From: Marinobacter sp. THAF197a
GTDB taxonomy: Bacteria > Pseudomonadota > Gammaproteobacteria > Pseudomonadales > Oleiphilaceae
Reading direction: 5' to 3'
Length of the DNA: 64,000 nt
NCBI RefSeq assembly: GCF_009363275.1
Contig: NZ_CP045324.1
Span: forward strand, 3,348,001-3,412,000
Shown: positions 44,550 through 53,721 of the stretch, in pieces
Layout: every line of letters starts with the position of its first letter
How positions within the stretch are numbered: the stretch's first letter is position 1
The notes under the pieces: model-generated
The model's input: only the letters and a program-made list of their open reading frames with translations
The model's database searches: none
What the model was told of the DNA's origin: nothing
Translations under genes and position numbers: made by a program

Positions 44550-45364
44550 CGCTATTGAAAACCGTTGTTCTGCTGGCCGGCTTGATGGTCGGGCCGGCAG
44601 TCTTTGCCGCGAGCCCCGGGGGAGATCAGTATCCCCCGACGATTGCTATTATCATCGATGATATGGGCCATAACCTGTACGAAGGTCAGCGGCTGGCGCA
44701 GATGGAACAGCCGCTGACACTGGCCTTCCTGCCCTTCCGCAAACACACTACCTCTCTCGCCAAGCTCGCCTATCAGCAGAACAAGGAAATCATGCTGCAT
44801 GCGCCAATGGCCAATACCCGGCACTTTGGGCTGGGGCCTGGGGGGCTGACACCGGATATGGACGAAGCGACCCTGACCAAAACTCTGAGGCGCTCGCTGC
44901 AATCCATTCCCCATGTCAGCGGGGTGAACAACCACATGGGCAGCCTGCTTACCCAGCAATTGCAGCCTATGGACTGGGTAATGAAAGAGCTTTACCGATA
45001 CCCGGTGTATTTTGTTGACAGCCGTACCATCGCCAACTCAATCGCAGGGCAAGTCGCACAGGCCTACCAGATTCCCAGCCTGACCCGGGACGTATTCCTG
45101 GACCACGAACAAACCGAAGAGTTTGTGGACCAGCAGTTCCAGCTTCTGATCAAAACCGCCAAAGAAAAAGGCACAGCCATCGGCATCGGCCACCCCCACA
45201 AAGTGACTGTGGATTATCTGGAGAAGCACTTGCCGAAACTGGATGAACAGGGCATTGCCGTAGCAACCGTGAGCGGCATCTGGGCCATGCGTAATGGCAA
45301 CCGGGAGATGTTTGCGGAAGGCGAGAAGCAGGCCATTCGGCCTGCCTATGCTAAAGGGGATTAA
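44546..45364 (+). CDS. yibQ: YibQ-type divergent polysaccharide deacetylase
   Basis: A 272-residue exported protein with a signal peptide ending VFAAS. YPPTIAIIIDDMGHNLYEG, MLHAPMAN, GVNNHMGS and the last GIGHPH are hallmarks of the YibQ family (PF04748), a deacetylase fold whose substrate is unknown. It uses a GTG that overlaps the ctpA stop by four bases. Its TAA overlaps the hisF stop by three bases on the opposite strand. Confidence 0.9.
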   Translation: MTLLKTVVLLAGLMVGPAVFAASPGGDQYPPTIAIIIDDMGHNLYEGQRLAQMEQPLTLAFLPFRKHTTSLAKLAYQQNKEIMLHAPMANTRHFGLGPGGLTPDMDEATLTKTLRRSLQSIPHVSGVNNHMGSLLTQQLQPMDWVMKELYRYPVYFVDSRTIANSIAGQVAQAYQIPSLTRDVFLDHEQTEEFVDQQFQLLIKTAKEKGTAIGIGHPHKVTVDYLEKHLPKLDEQGIAVATVSGIWAMRNGNREMFAEGEKQAIRPAYAKGD

Positions 45365-46134
45365 TCCCGAACTTCGATACCCTGTGCCTTCATAAAGGCC
45401 TTGGCCTCGGGAATGGTGTGCTGGCCGAAGTGGAAAATGGAGGCTGCCAGTACCGCATCTGCACCACCCTGAGTAACGCCATCCGCCAAATGCTGAAGCT
45501 CACCCACACCACCTGAGGCAATCACCGGCACCGCCACGGCATCACTGATGGCTCGTGTCAGCCCCAGATCAAAACCGATCTTGGTGCCGTCGCGGTCCAT
45601 GCTGGTGAGCAGCAACTCACCGGCACCCATATCCACCATCTTTCTGGCCCATTCAACAGCATCCAGCCCGGTGGGCTTACGACCACCATGGGTAAAGATT
45701 TCCCAACGGGGCTCTTCGCCTTCTGCACTCACGCGCTTGGCGTCAATGGCCACCACGATGCACTGGCGACCGAAACGTTCGGCAGCTTCCTTCACAAATT
45801 CCGGATTGAATACCGCCGCAGTGTTGATGGATACCTTGTCAGCACCGGCATTCAGCAGCTTACGTATGTCGTCTACAGTGCGCACGCCGCCGCCCACGGT
45901 CAGCGGGATAAACACTTCTGCCGCCATGCGCTCTACGGTTTCGTAGGTGGTGTCGCGGCTTTCACTGCTGGCGGTGATGTCCAGGAAGGTGATTTCGTCC
46001 GCGCCCTGTTCGTTGTAGCGGCGCGCCACTTCAACAGGATCGCCGGCATCGCGGATATCGACAAAGTTGACGCCTTTAACCACGCGGCCTTTGTCGACGT
46101 CCAAGCAGGGAATGATGCGTTTTGCCAGTGCCAT
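45361..46134 (-). CDS. hisF: Imidazole glycerol phosphate synthase subunit HisF
   Basis: Cyclase half of the HisFH enzyme in histidine synthesis; makes imidazole glycerol phosphate and AICAR from PRFAR. The 257-residue beta/alpha barrel has IIPCLDVDKGRVVKG with catalytic Asp11, DITASSESRDTT at about 51-62, VVAIDAKR with Asp130 and SMDRDGTKIGFD near 175. Last gene of hisB-hisH-hisA-hisF; nine bases after hisA. Confidence 0.97.
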   Translation of the reverse strand: MALAKRIIPCLDVDKGRVVKGVNFVDIRDAGDPVEVARRYNEQGADEITFLDITASSESRDTTYETVERMAAEVFIPLTVGGGVRTVDDIRKLLNAGADKVSINTAAVFNPEFVKEAAERFGRQCIVVAIDAKRVSAEGEEPRWEIFTHGGRKPTGLDAVEWARKMVDMGAGELLLTSMDRDGTKIGFDLGLTRAISDAVAVPVIASGGVGELQHLADGVTQGGADAVLAASIFHFGQHTIPEAKAFMKAQGIEVRD

Positions 46135-46143
46135 GATCTGTCC

Positions 46144-46881
46144 TCAGTTTTTCAGGCTGTCGCAGTAGGCTTGCGCTTCGGCCACATCCAGTGTGCCTTC
46201 GTAGATGGCACGGCCGGTGATGGCACCGATGACGCCTTTGTCGGCTACAGTCGCCAGGCGTTTGAGGTCGTCCATGTTGGTGACGCCGCCGGAGGCGATC
46301 ACCGGGATACCGCCCTCTTCTGCCAGCTTGGCGGTGGCTTCCACGTTCACGCCCTGCATCATGCCGTCACGGGCGATATCAGTGTAAACAATGGAGGATA
46401 CGCCGTCGTTGGCGAAGCGCTTGGCGAGGTCTACCGCCATAACTTCGGAGACTTCGGCCCAGCCGTCGGTGGCTACGCGGCCGTCTTTGGCGTCCAGGCC
46501 GACGATGATGTGGCCGGGGAACTCTTTGCACATTTCGGTGACGAATTCGGGCTCTTTAACGGCCTTGGTGCCGATGATGACCCACTGCACGCCGGCCTTG
46601 AGGTATGCTTCGATGGTTTCGGCGGAGCGGATACCGCCGCCGATCTGGATGGGCAGGTTCGGGTATTTTACGGCAATGGCTTTGACAATTTCGCCGTTGA
46701 CCGGTTCGCCGGCGAAGGCACCATTGAGGTCGACCAGGTGCAGGCGGCGGGCGCCGGCGTTGACCCATTTGGTGGCCATGTCGACGGGGTCGTCACCGAA
46801 TACGGTGGAGTCTTCCATGCGGCCTTGGCGCAGTCTTACGCATTTGCCGTCTTTTAAATCGATAGCGGGGATGATGAGCAT
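46144..46881 (-). CDS. hisA: ProFAR isomerase HisA
   Basis: Amadori-type isomerase of histidine synthesis. The 245-residue barrel begins MLIIPAIDLKDGKCVRL with catalytic Asp8 and has the second Asp in IVYTDIARDGMMQG (about 128-141). The frame extends 30 codons upstream into the hairpin repeat; the ATG at 46881 gives the family N-terminus. Separated from hisH by 176 bases holding repeat copy D. Confidence 0.96.
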   Translation of the reverse strand: MLIIPAIDLKDGKCVRLRQGRMEDSTVFGDDPVDMATKWVNAGARRLHLVDLNGAFAGEPVNGEIVKAIAVKYPNLPIQIGGGIRSAETIEAYLKAGVQWVIIGTKAVKEPEFVTEMCKEFPGHIIVGLDAKDGRVATDGWAEVSEVMAVDLAKRFANDGVSSIVYTDIARDGMMQGVNVEATAKLAEEGGIPVIASGGVTNMDDLKRLATVADKGVIGAITGRAIYEGTLDVAEAQAYCDSLKN

Positions 46882-46935
46882 TTTGTTCTTCCTATTCAGA
46901 AAGTCGGGCAAGGAGTTTGGCGCTCGCACTCTGGA

Positions 46936-47029
46936 GCAGGGAGGCCTTTCAGGGACACGCTGTGAATACATCCCTGTACGCTTGACTGCAGCATCCCTGC
47001 TGCAGACAGTCCCTGAAAGGCCTCCCTGC
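46936..47029 (-). repeat. Nested-hairpin repeat, copy D
   Basis: Arms 46936-46955 and 47010-47029 form a perfect 20-bp inverted repeat, extendable to 27 bp (46929-47036) with one mismatch. The core CACGCTGTGAATACA with CCTGTACGCT lies at 46956-46981, and the inner hairpin CTGCAGCA/TGCTGCAG is 8 bp. It sits between hisH and hisA; relative to transcription it has the same orientation as copies A and C in suf. Confidence 0.9.
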
Positions 47030-47057
47030 CCCAGAGCGCTACTATGTGCTTGCCTGC

Positions 47058-47696
47058 TTACTTTCCAGTCCAGTTCGTGAAGTTTTCCAGCAACTGCAGG
47101 CCTGCCCGGGCGCTTTTCTCCGGGTGGAACTGCGCTGCAAATATGTTGTCCCTTGCCACCGCTGCCGCCAGGTCGACACCGTAACGGGTGCGGCCGGCCA
47201 TGTCGGCGTTGCCTTCGGCTTCGGCGTAGTAGCTGTGCACAAAGTAGAAGCGGTCGCCGTCCGGGATGTTGTGCCAGAGCGGGTGGTCTACGGTGTGGTA
47301 CACCTGGTTCCAGCCCATGTGGGGCACTTTCAGGCGTTCGCCGTTTTCGGTGAGGTTGTCACCGAAGTAGCGGACTTCGGACGGGAACAGGCCGATGCCT
47401 TCCACGCCGCCGTTTTCTTCGCTGCGGGCCATCAATGCCTGCATGCCGACGCAGATGCCGAGGAACGGGCGGTCCTGGGAGACTTCTTTGACGAGTTCAA
47501 CCACGCCCAAACGGTGCATTTCGGCCATGCAGTCGCGGATGGCGCCAACGCCGGGCAGGATCACCCGGTCGGCTTCGCGGATTTTGGCGGCATCGTCTGT
47601 AACCAGCACGGTGCAGTCCGGGGCCACGTGCTCTACGGCTTTGCGGGCGGAATGCAGGTTGCCCATGCCGTAGTCGATGATGGCGACGGTCTTCAT
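47058..47696 (-). CDS. hisH: Imidazole glycerol phosphate synthase subunit HisH
   Basis: Glutaminase half of the HisFH enzyme, feeding ammonia to HisF. The 212-residue class I amidotransferase has IIDYGMGNLHS at 6-16, ILPGVGAIRDC near 46-56, the nucleophile in FLGICVGMQ (Cys82) and the His-Glu pair in QFHPEKS near 190. Twenty-seven bases after hisB. Confidence 0.97.
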   Translation of the reverse strand: MKTVAIIDYGMGNLHSARKAVEHVAPDCTVLVTDDAAKIREADRVILPGVGAIRDCMAEMHRLGVVELVKEVSQDRPFLGICVGMQALMARSEENGGVEGIGLFPSEVRYFGDNLTENGERLKVPHMGWNQVYHTVDHPLWHNIPDGDRFYFVHSYYAEAEGNADMAGRTRYGVDLAAAVARDNIFAAQFHPEKSARAGLQLLENFTNWTGK

Positions 47697-47723
47697 GGTG
47701 GTTCTGTTCCTTTCGGTGACCGG

Positions 47724-48317
47724 TTACAGGGCGCCTTTGGTGGACGGGGTGATACCCGCCATGCGCTCGTCCATTTCAATCGCCATGCGCAGTGCGCGGC
47801 CGAAGGCTTTGAACACGGTTTCGATCTGGTGGTGGGTGTTCTTGCCCTTCAGGTTGTCGATGTGCAGGGTCACCATGGAGTGGTTCACGAAGCCCTGGAA
47901 GAACTCGGCAAACAGGTCTACATCAAACCCGCCCACGCTGGCGCGGGTGTAGGGTACGTCCATGAGCAAACCGGGGCGGCCGGAGAGGTCGATAACCACG
48001 CGAGACAAAGCTTCGTCCAGGGGCACATAGGCGTGGCCGTAGCGGCGGATGCCCTTTTTGTCGCCAACAGCCTGTTTGAAAGCCTGGCCCAAGGTGATGC
48101 CGATGTCTTCCACGGTGTGGTGGTCGTCGATGTGCAGGTCGCCCTTGCAGGTGATGTCCAGGTCTACCAGGCCGTGGCGGGCAATCTGGTCCATCATGTG
48201 CTCAAGGAAGGGCACGCCGGTGTCAAAGCAGGCTTTGCCGGTGCCATCGAGGTTGATCTCGACAGAGATCTGGGTTTCAAGGGTATTTCGCTCTACCCGA
48301 GCCTTGCGTTCAGCCAT
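47724..48317 (-). CDS. hisB: Imidazoleglycerol-phosphate dehydratase HisB
   Basis: A 197-residue monofunctional enzyme (no fused phosphatase, unlike E. coli). It carries FLEHMMDQIARHG, DDHHTVEDIG and FVNHSMVTLH with the His/Glu Mn2+ ligands. First gene of the leftward his cluster. Nothing else is visible in the 106 bases before it. Confidence 0.96.
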   Translation of the reverse strand: MAERKARVERNTLETQISVEINLDGTGKACFDTGVPFLEHMMDQIARHGLVDLDITCKGDLHIDDHHTVEDIGITLGQAFKQAVGDKKGIRRYGHAYVPLDEALSRVVIDLSGRPGLLMDVPYTRASVGGFDVDLFAEFFQGFVNHSMVTLHIDNLKGKNTHHQIETVFKAFGRALRMAIEMDERMAGITPSTKGAL

Positions 48318-48423
48318 GGAGACTCCGTCTAGAAAACAGGCTTGCTACTGTAAACATTCAATTCGCAGATTATACCTGTTAACACAGCCGGAGTCCCGCA
48401 ACCGCATCAATCGCCCTGATAGC

Positions 48424-48885
48424 TCAGAACGCGTTCTTCAGGTTGTTCATGTAGGTGTCTACAAGGCTGTTGAACTCGTGCTTGATGACCGGGCTGATGG
48501 CCAGTTTGAGCAAGCTGGGCAGGGGCACTGTCAGTTGGGCGCTGGTCTGGAAGCGCACTTTGGTTGAGTTGTCGCCGTTGGCAGTGAGAGTCCAGGCACC
48601 GCTGACCACGCCATTACCCTCACCTTTCACCGGTTCCCAGGTAATCTTTCCGTTGTCTTTGTCTGCGTGATAGGTGCAGGCATACACAGACTGGATGGCG
48701 TGCTTGTCGACACCCACTTTTTCCATTTCCCAGCGGTAGGCGTTACCACCGAGGTCAACCAGTTTGTCTACTTTCGGGAAGTGGCTGGCAGATTTGGGGA
48801 CATCTGCCAACAGATCGAATACTTCGTTATAGCTTGCCGGAATCTCCAGGTCCCGGTTCAGCTCAATCGATACGGTAATGGCCAC
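48424..48885 (-). CDS. SRPBCC (START/polyketide cyclase-like) protein
   Basis: A 153-residue single-domain protein. IPASYNEVFDLLADV at about 16-30 and the C-terminal helix VIKHEFNSLVDTYMNNLK fit the START-like fold. A GTG start at 48885 is chosen because AAGGAG lies six bases before it; the open frame upstream is not conserved-looking. Function unknown. Divergent from asmA. Confidence 0.8.
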   Translation of the reverse strand: MAITVSIELNRDLEIPASYNEVFDLLADVPKSASHFPKVDKLVDLGGNAYRWEMEKVGVDKHAIQSVYACTYHADKDNGKITWEPVKGEGNGVVSGAWTLTANGDNSTKVRFQTSAQLTVPLPSLLKLAISPVIKHEFNSLVDTYMNNLKNAF

Positions 48886-49078
48886 AGCCGACTCCTTCTT
48901 ATGCTTATTTATGTGCCGGGCGTTCGCGCCGGCCTCGGAAAAGAGGGTATTTTGAACCAAGACTAACGCATTGTCATATTCCTGCACTGTTAATTTACTA
49001 ACCCTGCGTTATCCTTTGGGTTATTCATCCGTAATAGTCAGGTACCACACCCTGCCGGGAAGACAAGGAACTCGTACC

Positions 49079-51253
49079 ATGAAAGTTATCCGCTATGCGC
49101 TTTACGCCGTGATCGCCCTGATCGTGCTGGCCGTCGCCGCTGTTGCCATTGCCGTTGCCGTGATCAATCCGAATGATTACAAACCCCAGATTGAGGCTGC
49201 GGTTGAGAAGCACACGAACCTGGACCTTATCCTGGAAGGCGACATTGGCTGGTCTTTTATTCCTCTGGGCCTTGAGCTGAATGATGTCGAGGCCACCCTG
49301 GAAGGCGAGCGCCTGGTTGCGCTGGAGCGGCTGGTTGCCCAGATCGATTTCTGGTCGCTGATTGCCATGGCGCCGCGAGTGAACACCTTCCTGCTGGATG
49401 GCCTGGATGCGCGACTGGTGGTGAATGAGCAGGGCGAAGGTAACTGGACGCGCATCATGCCCGAAGGTGAACCCGCCGAGGCGCCTGAACAGGCGGCCGC
49501 GGAGCCAGACACAGCATCCGAGGAAGCCGCGGGCGGCGAGATGCTCGACTTCAACGTTGAAAACATCGAAATCACCAACGCCCGGGTTCACTACAACGAC
49601 CTGAGCACCGGCCAGTCCGTGACCCTGGAAGATTTCACGGTTTCCGCCAGCAATATCACCCTGGGCTCGGAATTCCCCCTCGATATTCGCTTCAAGGTGG
49701 AAACCGCCCAACCGCAGTTTGCCGTTGATGGCAGCATCAGTGCCCGCGTGAACGCTAATCAGGCCCTGAACGAGTTTGCGGTATCCGGCCTCAAGGCCGT
49801 CTTTGACATGAACGGCGAACCTTTCGGTGGCAAATCCGTGAAGGCGGAAGTGGCCGGATCGCTGCAGGCCAACCTGGAGGAGGAATCCGCCTCTCTGAAC
49901 GACTTCACCGCGAGCTTGGCTAACCTGAAGCTGAGCACCAACCTGAATGTTCAAGGCTTTGGCGATCAGCCGGCACTGGATGGCCGCCTGGAGATTGCCA
50001 GCTTCTCGCTCAAGCAACTCATGAGCAATCTGGGCCAGCCGGCAATAGAAACCGACGATCCGGATGTGCTCAAAGCCATTGCACTGTCCACCAACCTTGG
50101 CGGCCAGCCGGGCACCGTTGCCCTGAGCGACCTGAAAATCACGCTGGATGACACCACCTTCAACGGTGGCGGCAGCTACAACCTGACCAACGGTGGGCTG
50201 ACCTTCAACCTGCAGGGCGACAAGATCAACGCCGACCGTTACCTGCCGCCAGCTACCGATGAAGATGAAGCGGCACCGCAGCAAACCGCCGAAGCGGGCC
50301 CGGAGGGCGACCTGTTGCCACTGGAAACCATTCGCGACCTGCTGCTGGATATCGATTTTGGCCTGGGCGAGCTGATCATAAGCAACCTGACTATCAACGA
50401 GATCAAGGCCAGCACCACCGCCAAAGACGGCCTGCTGCAAGTGGATGAGTTCAGCGGCAAGCTCTATGACGGCAGCTTCGGCGCCAACGTCACCATCGAT
50501 GCCCGTACCGACAACCCGAAATGGAGGGTTCGCTCTGACGTGACCAGCGTTAAAACACTGCCCTTGCTCACCGACCTGGCAGAAGTGGACATGCTGTCTG
50601 GCGCCGCCAACCTGAACGTAGCTGTCGACACCAACGGCAACCGCGTCTCTGCCCTGCGCAGCAATGCCAAAGGCGAGATCAGCTTCAACCTGGCCGAGGG
50701 CATGCTGCGCAATATGAACCTGACCCGTATGGCCTGCCAGGGCATTGCGTTGGCCAACCAGGAAACTCTGGGCACCACCGACTGGGGCACCCACACACCC
50801 TTCAACGATATGCGCGGCACCCTGAAAATTGATGGCAACACTCTGAACAACACCGACCTGGTTGCCGCACTCGCCGGTATGCGCCTGGAAGGCGACGGCA
50901 CGGTAGACATGGAGCAGAGCCAACTGGATTACGAACTGGGACTCAGAATCGTGGGCGAGATTCACCGTGACAATGCCTGCCGGGTAACCGAATACGTACA
51001 GAACGTGGTGATTCCGGTGGAATGCCGCGGCAATTTTGTTGAGAACCCCGCAGGCCTGTGCTCCTTTGATGGCTCACGCTTCCGGGACACCCTGAAAGAC
51101 ATTGCCGCCAATGCGGCCCGAGCAAAGGTTCGGGAAGAGACAGATCGCGCCAAGCAGCGGGCCGAGGAGAAGGCTCGCGAGGAAATCGACAAGCGCCTGG
51201 GCGAAGATGGCGAGCGTGTGCGGGATGCCGTTCGGGGGCTGTTCAACCGATGA
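49079..51253 (+). CDS. asmA: AsmA-family outer membrane biogenesis protein
   Basis: A 724-residue protein with an N-terminal membrane anchor (about 5-28) and a large periplasmic part. NPNDYKPQIEAAVEKHTN near 30-47 and DIGWSFIPLGLELNDVEA near 53-70 mark the AsmA N-domain, and the C-terminal AsmA_2 part has LRNMNLTRMACQGI. The family forms beta-groove lipid conduits between membranes. AAGGAA precedes 49079. It overlaps mutY by four bases. Confidence 0.9.
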   Translation: MKVIRYALYAVIALIVLAVAAVAIAVAVINPNDYKPQIEAAVEKHTNLDLILEGDIGWSFIPLGLELNDVEATLEGERLVALERLVAQIDFWSLIAMAPRVNTFLLDGLDARLVVNEQGEGNWTRIMPEGEPAEAPEQAAAEPDTASEEAAGGEMLDFNVENIEITNARVHYNDLSTGQSVTLEDFTVSASNITLGSEFPLDIRFKVETAQPQFAVDGSISARVNANQALNEFAVSGLKAVFDMNGEPFGGKSVKAEVAGSLQANLEEESASLNDFTASLANLKLSTNLNVQGFGDQPALDGRLEIASFSLKQLMSNLGQPAIETDDPDVLKAIALSTNLGGQPGTVALSDLKITLDDTTFNGGGSYNLTNGGLTFNLQGDKINADRYLPPATDEDEAAPQQTAEAGPEGDLLPLETIRDLLLDIDFGLGELIISNLTINEIKASTTAKDGLLQVDEFSGKLYDGSFGANVTIDARTDNPKWRVRSDVTSVKTLPLLTDLAEVDMLSGAANLNVAVDTNGNRVSALRSNAKGEISFNLAEGMLRNMNLTRMACQGIALANQETLGTTDWGTHTPFNDMRGTLKIDGNTLNNTDLVAALAGMRLEGDGTVDMEQSQLDYELGLRIVGEIHRDNACRVTEYVQNVVIPVECRGNFVENPAGLCSFDGSRFRDTLKDIAANAARAKVREETDRAKQRAEEKAREEIDKRLGEDGERVRDAVRGLFNR

Positions 51254-52314
51254 GTGACCGGTTCGCCGACCAGCTACTGGCGTGGTACGACCAACACGGC
51301 AGGCACAACCTGCCGTGGCACCATAACCGCAACGCATACCGGGTGTGGGTCTCTGAGATCATGCTTCAGCAGACCCAGGTCACCACGGTGATTCCCTACT
51401 TCGAAGCTTTCATGGCGAGTTTTCCAGATGTGCACGCCCTGGCCGCAGCACCGGAAGACGATGTGCTCAGCCACTGGTCTGGCTTGGGCTACTATGCCCG
51501 CGCGCGCAATCTGCACAAAGCCGCCAAACAGGTGGTTGAGGAATTCGGGGGCGAGTTCCCCTGCGACCAGGAGCAACTCGAATCCCTCACCGGCATTGGC
51601 CGTTCAACCGCCGCCGCCATCATTGCACAGGCCTTCGGAAAACGGGCCACCATTCTGGACGGCAACGTAAAACGGGTTCTCGCCCGCTATCACGCCATAC
51701 CCGGGTGGCCGGGGCAAACCCAGGTGCTCAACACACTCTGGGAACACGCCGAAACGCATACGCCCCAAGATCGCGCCCGGGACTACACCCAGGCCATCAT
51801 GGACCTGGGCGCCATGGTGTGCACCCGCAGCAAACCCGCCTGCGACACCTGCCCCATCAGCGATGGCTGTGCAGCCAAGGCACGCAACGAGGTGAAGCTT
51901 TACCCAGGCTCAAAGCCGAAAAAAGCCAAACCGGAAAAAACCACCTGGATGCTGATCCTGGAAGACGGCGAAGGCCGCATCCTGCTGGAGCGCCGGCCAC
52001 CCAGCGGCATCTGGGGCGGCCTGTGGAGCCTGCCGGAGCTGGACCCGGCCTACGGCTCGGAAGAACTGCAGGACGCCTGTGAGAAAGAACTGGGTATCAC
52101 CTGCCAGGACCCGGACCTGATCAGCGGCTTTCGGCACACGTTCAGCCATTACCACCTGCACATCCAACCCGCGCGACTGCCAGTCATAGACGTGTCCGGC
52201 ATTGCCGATTCTGACAGGCATCGCTGGCTACATCGCGATGAAGCATTGTCTCTGGGCTTACCTGCCCCCATTCGCACCCTGCTGACAGAACCGGAGCAAG
52301 CGGCCCTGCTCTGA
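51250..52314 (+). CDS. mutY: Adenine DNA glycosylase MutY
   Basis: Removes adenine mispaired with 8-oxoguanine. The 354-residue protein has WVSEIMLQQTQV with catalytic Glu36, the helix-hairpin-helix LTGIGRSTAAAI near 111, the catalytic Asp in AIMDLGAMVC, the [4Fe-4S] cysteines in CTRSKPACDTCPISDGC near 193-210, and a C-terminal Nudix-like 8-oxoG domain (about 230-345). It starts within the asmA stop, the E. coli asmA-independent arrangement being different. Confidence 0.96.
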   Translation: MSDRFADQLLAWYDQHGRHNLPWHHNRNAYRVWVSEIMLQQTQVTTVIPYFEAFMASFPDVHALAAAPEDDVLSHWSGLGYYARARNLHKAAKQVVEEFGGEFPCDQEQLESLTGIGRSTAAAIIAQAFGKRATILDGNVKRVLARYHAIPGWPGQTQVLNTLWEHAETHTPQDRARDYTQAIMDLGAMVCTRSKPACDTCPISDGCAAKARNEVKLYPGSKPKKAKPEKTTWMLILEDGEGRILLERRPPSGIWGGLWSLPELDPAYGSEELQDACEKELGITCQDPDLISGFRHTFSHYHLHIQPARLPVIDVSGIADSDRHRWLHRDEALSLGLPAPIRTLLTEPEQAALL

Positions 52315-52397
52315 CCCCAGCAATTGCCGATGCTCAAGTCACACCCGGAATTGATCTGTTATCATTCGCCAAACTGAACATCAACACAGGAGCCGCC

Positions 52398-52670
52398 ATG
52401 AGCCGCACCGTATTCTGCCGCAAATACCAGAAAGAAATGGAAGGCCTGGCCATGCCCCCCATGCCCGGCCCCAAAGGCCAGGAGATCTATGACAACGTCT
52501 CCAAGCAGGCGTGGGAAGAATGGCAGAACCAGCAGACCATGCTGATCAATGAAAAGCACCTGAGCATGATGGATCCGAACAACCGGAAATACCTTCAGGC
52601 CCAGATGGAACGCTTCTTCAACAACGAGCCGTTCGACAAGGCTGAAGGCTACGTTCCACCGGAAAAATAG
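52398..52670 (+). CDS. yggX: Fe(2+)-trafficking protein YggX
   Basis: A 90-residue cytoplasmic protein protecting Fe-S clusters from oxidation. VFCRKYQKEMEGLAMPP with the single conserved cysteine near residue 7, GQEIYDNVSKQAWEEW and MEKFF-like MERFFN match the family. Adjacent to mutY, as in E. coli mutY-yggX. Confidence 0.96.
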   Translation: MSRTVFCRKYQKEMEGLAMPPMPGPKGQEIYDNVSKQAWEEWQNQQTMLINEKHLSMMDPNNRKYLQAQMERFFNNEPFDKAEGYVPPEK

Positions 52671-52729
52671 CCAAACTGATCAAGGCCTGAACAACCGGAA
52701 AAGATTCTGAAAATTTTTGCCGGGCGGCC

Positions 52730-52758
52730 TTGACTACCCAACCCTAAACCGGTTTAAT
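52730..52758 (+). promoter_or_regulatory. tRNA-Phe promoter
   Basis: TTGACT (52730-52735) and TTTAAT (52753-52758) with a 17-base spacer, followed by a GC-rich discriminator AGCGCCCC, as in stable RNA promoters. Confidence 0.75.
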
Positions 52759-52788
52759 AGCGCCCCGTTGCAGCACATAGCTCAACAC

Positions 52789-52864
52789 GCCCGGATAGCT
52801 CAGTTGGTAGAGCAGAGGATTGAAAATCCTCGTGTCGGTGGTTCGATTCCGCCTCCGGGCACCA
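52789..52864 (+). tRNA. tRNA-Phe (GAA)
   Basis: A 76-base cloverleaf with acceptor stem GCCCGGA/TCCGGGC, D loop AGTTGGTAG, anticodon stem AGGAT/ATCCT around GAA in TTGAAAA, T loop GGTTCGATTCC and encoded CCA. GAA reads the Phe codons. Confidence 0.97.
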
Positions 52865-52878
52865 TTAAGAATTCTGAC

Positions 52879-52901
52879 AAAACCCGCCTTGTGCGGGTTT
52901 T
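52879..52901 (+). terminator. Terminator after tRNA-Phe
   Basis: AAAACCCGC and GCGGGTTTT with a five-base loop, then further T, 14 bases past the tRNA. Confidence 0.88.
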
Positions 52902-52931
52902 GTTGTTTATGCCCTCTCCGTTTCTTCCCGA

Positions 52932-53555
52932 CTACTTCACCGCATCCCGCAAGAACGACAACTCCGCCGCTATGTAATGGCCAATCATACTCGCCAGCCC
53001 GTCCGCCATTTCATCGAAACTGACCATCGGGTCCGGGTCAGACAAATGACGGATAACGGCGAATATGCCGCCATTAATTCCAATGTAGGTGATCGCTGGA
53101 ATGCGGCTAACCCGAAGGGTTTCCGGGTGCTCCATCAAGTAGCGCATGATGACGTTATTGAGCACCTTGTAGAGCGGATCCAGGTGGAGCTCAAAGTCCA
53201 CCGCCATGGCGTATCGCACACACTTGAGGTACCGGCCATCGTCCTGCTCAAGAAAACTCCGGAACTGGTTCAGCAATGTGCGAATGGCCTCATCAATGGG
53301 CATCTGTACCAGGGTTGGCGTTAAGGGCTTGATCATCGCCGCTGTGTCGGAGATGAAGCGTTGGCTCATGGCGTTGAAGATGGCCTGTTTGTTCTCGAAG
53401 TATTCATAAAGCGAACCTACCCCTACGCCTGCTATCTCAGCGATGTGTCGTGTTGTTGTGTCAGCCGGCCCGCGCTGGCTCAGGGCAATAAACCCGGCTT
53501 CTACGATCGCGTCCACCGTGGCGCGCGAGCGATCCTGTTTTGGTTTCCTGGGCAT
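52932..53555 (-). CDS. TetR family repressor of the SDR-monooxygenase cluster
   Basis: A 207-residue protein with an N-terminal TetR helix-turn-helix (IAEIAGVGVGSLYEYFENKQAIF near 39-61) and an all-helical ligand domain. It is divergent from the SDR gene with a 166-base spacer holding CGAAC-N4-GTTCG (53574-53587), a candidate operator. It likely controls itself and the three rightward genes; the inducer is unknown. Confidence 0.85.
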   Translation of the reverse strand: MPRKPKQDRSRATVDAIVEAGFIALSQRGPADTTTRHIAEIAGVGVGSLYEYFENKQAIFNAMSQRFISDTAAMIKPLTPTLVQMPIDEAIRTLLNQFRSFLEQDDGRYLKCVRYAMAVDFELHLDPLYKVLNNVIMRYLMEHPETLRVSRIPAITYIGINGGIFAVIRHLSDPDPMVSFDEMADGLASMIGHYIAAELSFLRDAVK

Positions 53556-53573
53556 AATTTTCCGAATTGAATC

Positions 53574-53587
53574 CGAACAAGCGTTCG
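53574..53587. promoter_or_regulatory. Candidate TetR operator
   Basis: CGAACAAGCGTTCG has perfect 5-bp half-sites around four bases, 19 bases upstream of the TetR start codon. Typical of TetR autoregulatory sites; not proven. Confidence 0.5.
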
Positions 53588-53721
53588 CTCTAATCTGCAG
53601 TCAGCTGGGCGCAAACACAAGCAGGGCAAGGCTTTCAGGCCTATTCGGCACTGGTTTTGTCCCTTTCAGGCGGCACAAGCCCTGGCAGCGTCACACTTAC
53701 ATCAAAACTGCGGAAATCTTC

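Noticed and set aside
45688..46857. Open frame of 389 codons opposite hisF and hisA
   Set aside because: Both his genes are unmistakable, and the plus-strand product has no family pattern.
49025..50965. Open frame of 646 codons antisense to asmA
   Set aside because: No start context or recognisable domains; asmA on the plus strand has clear family motifs.
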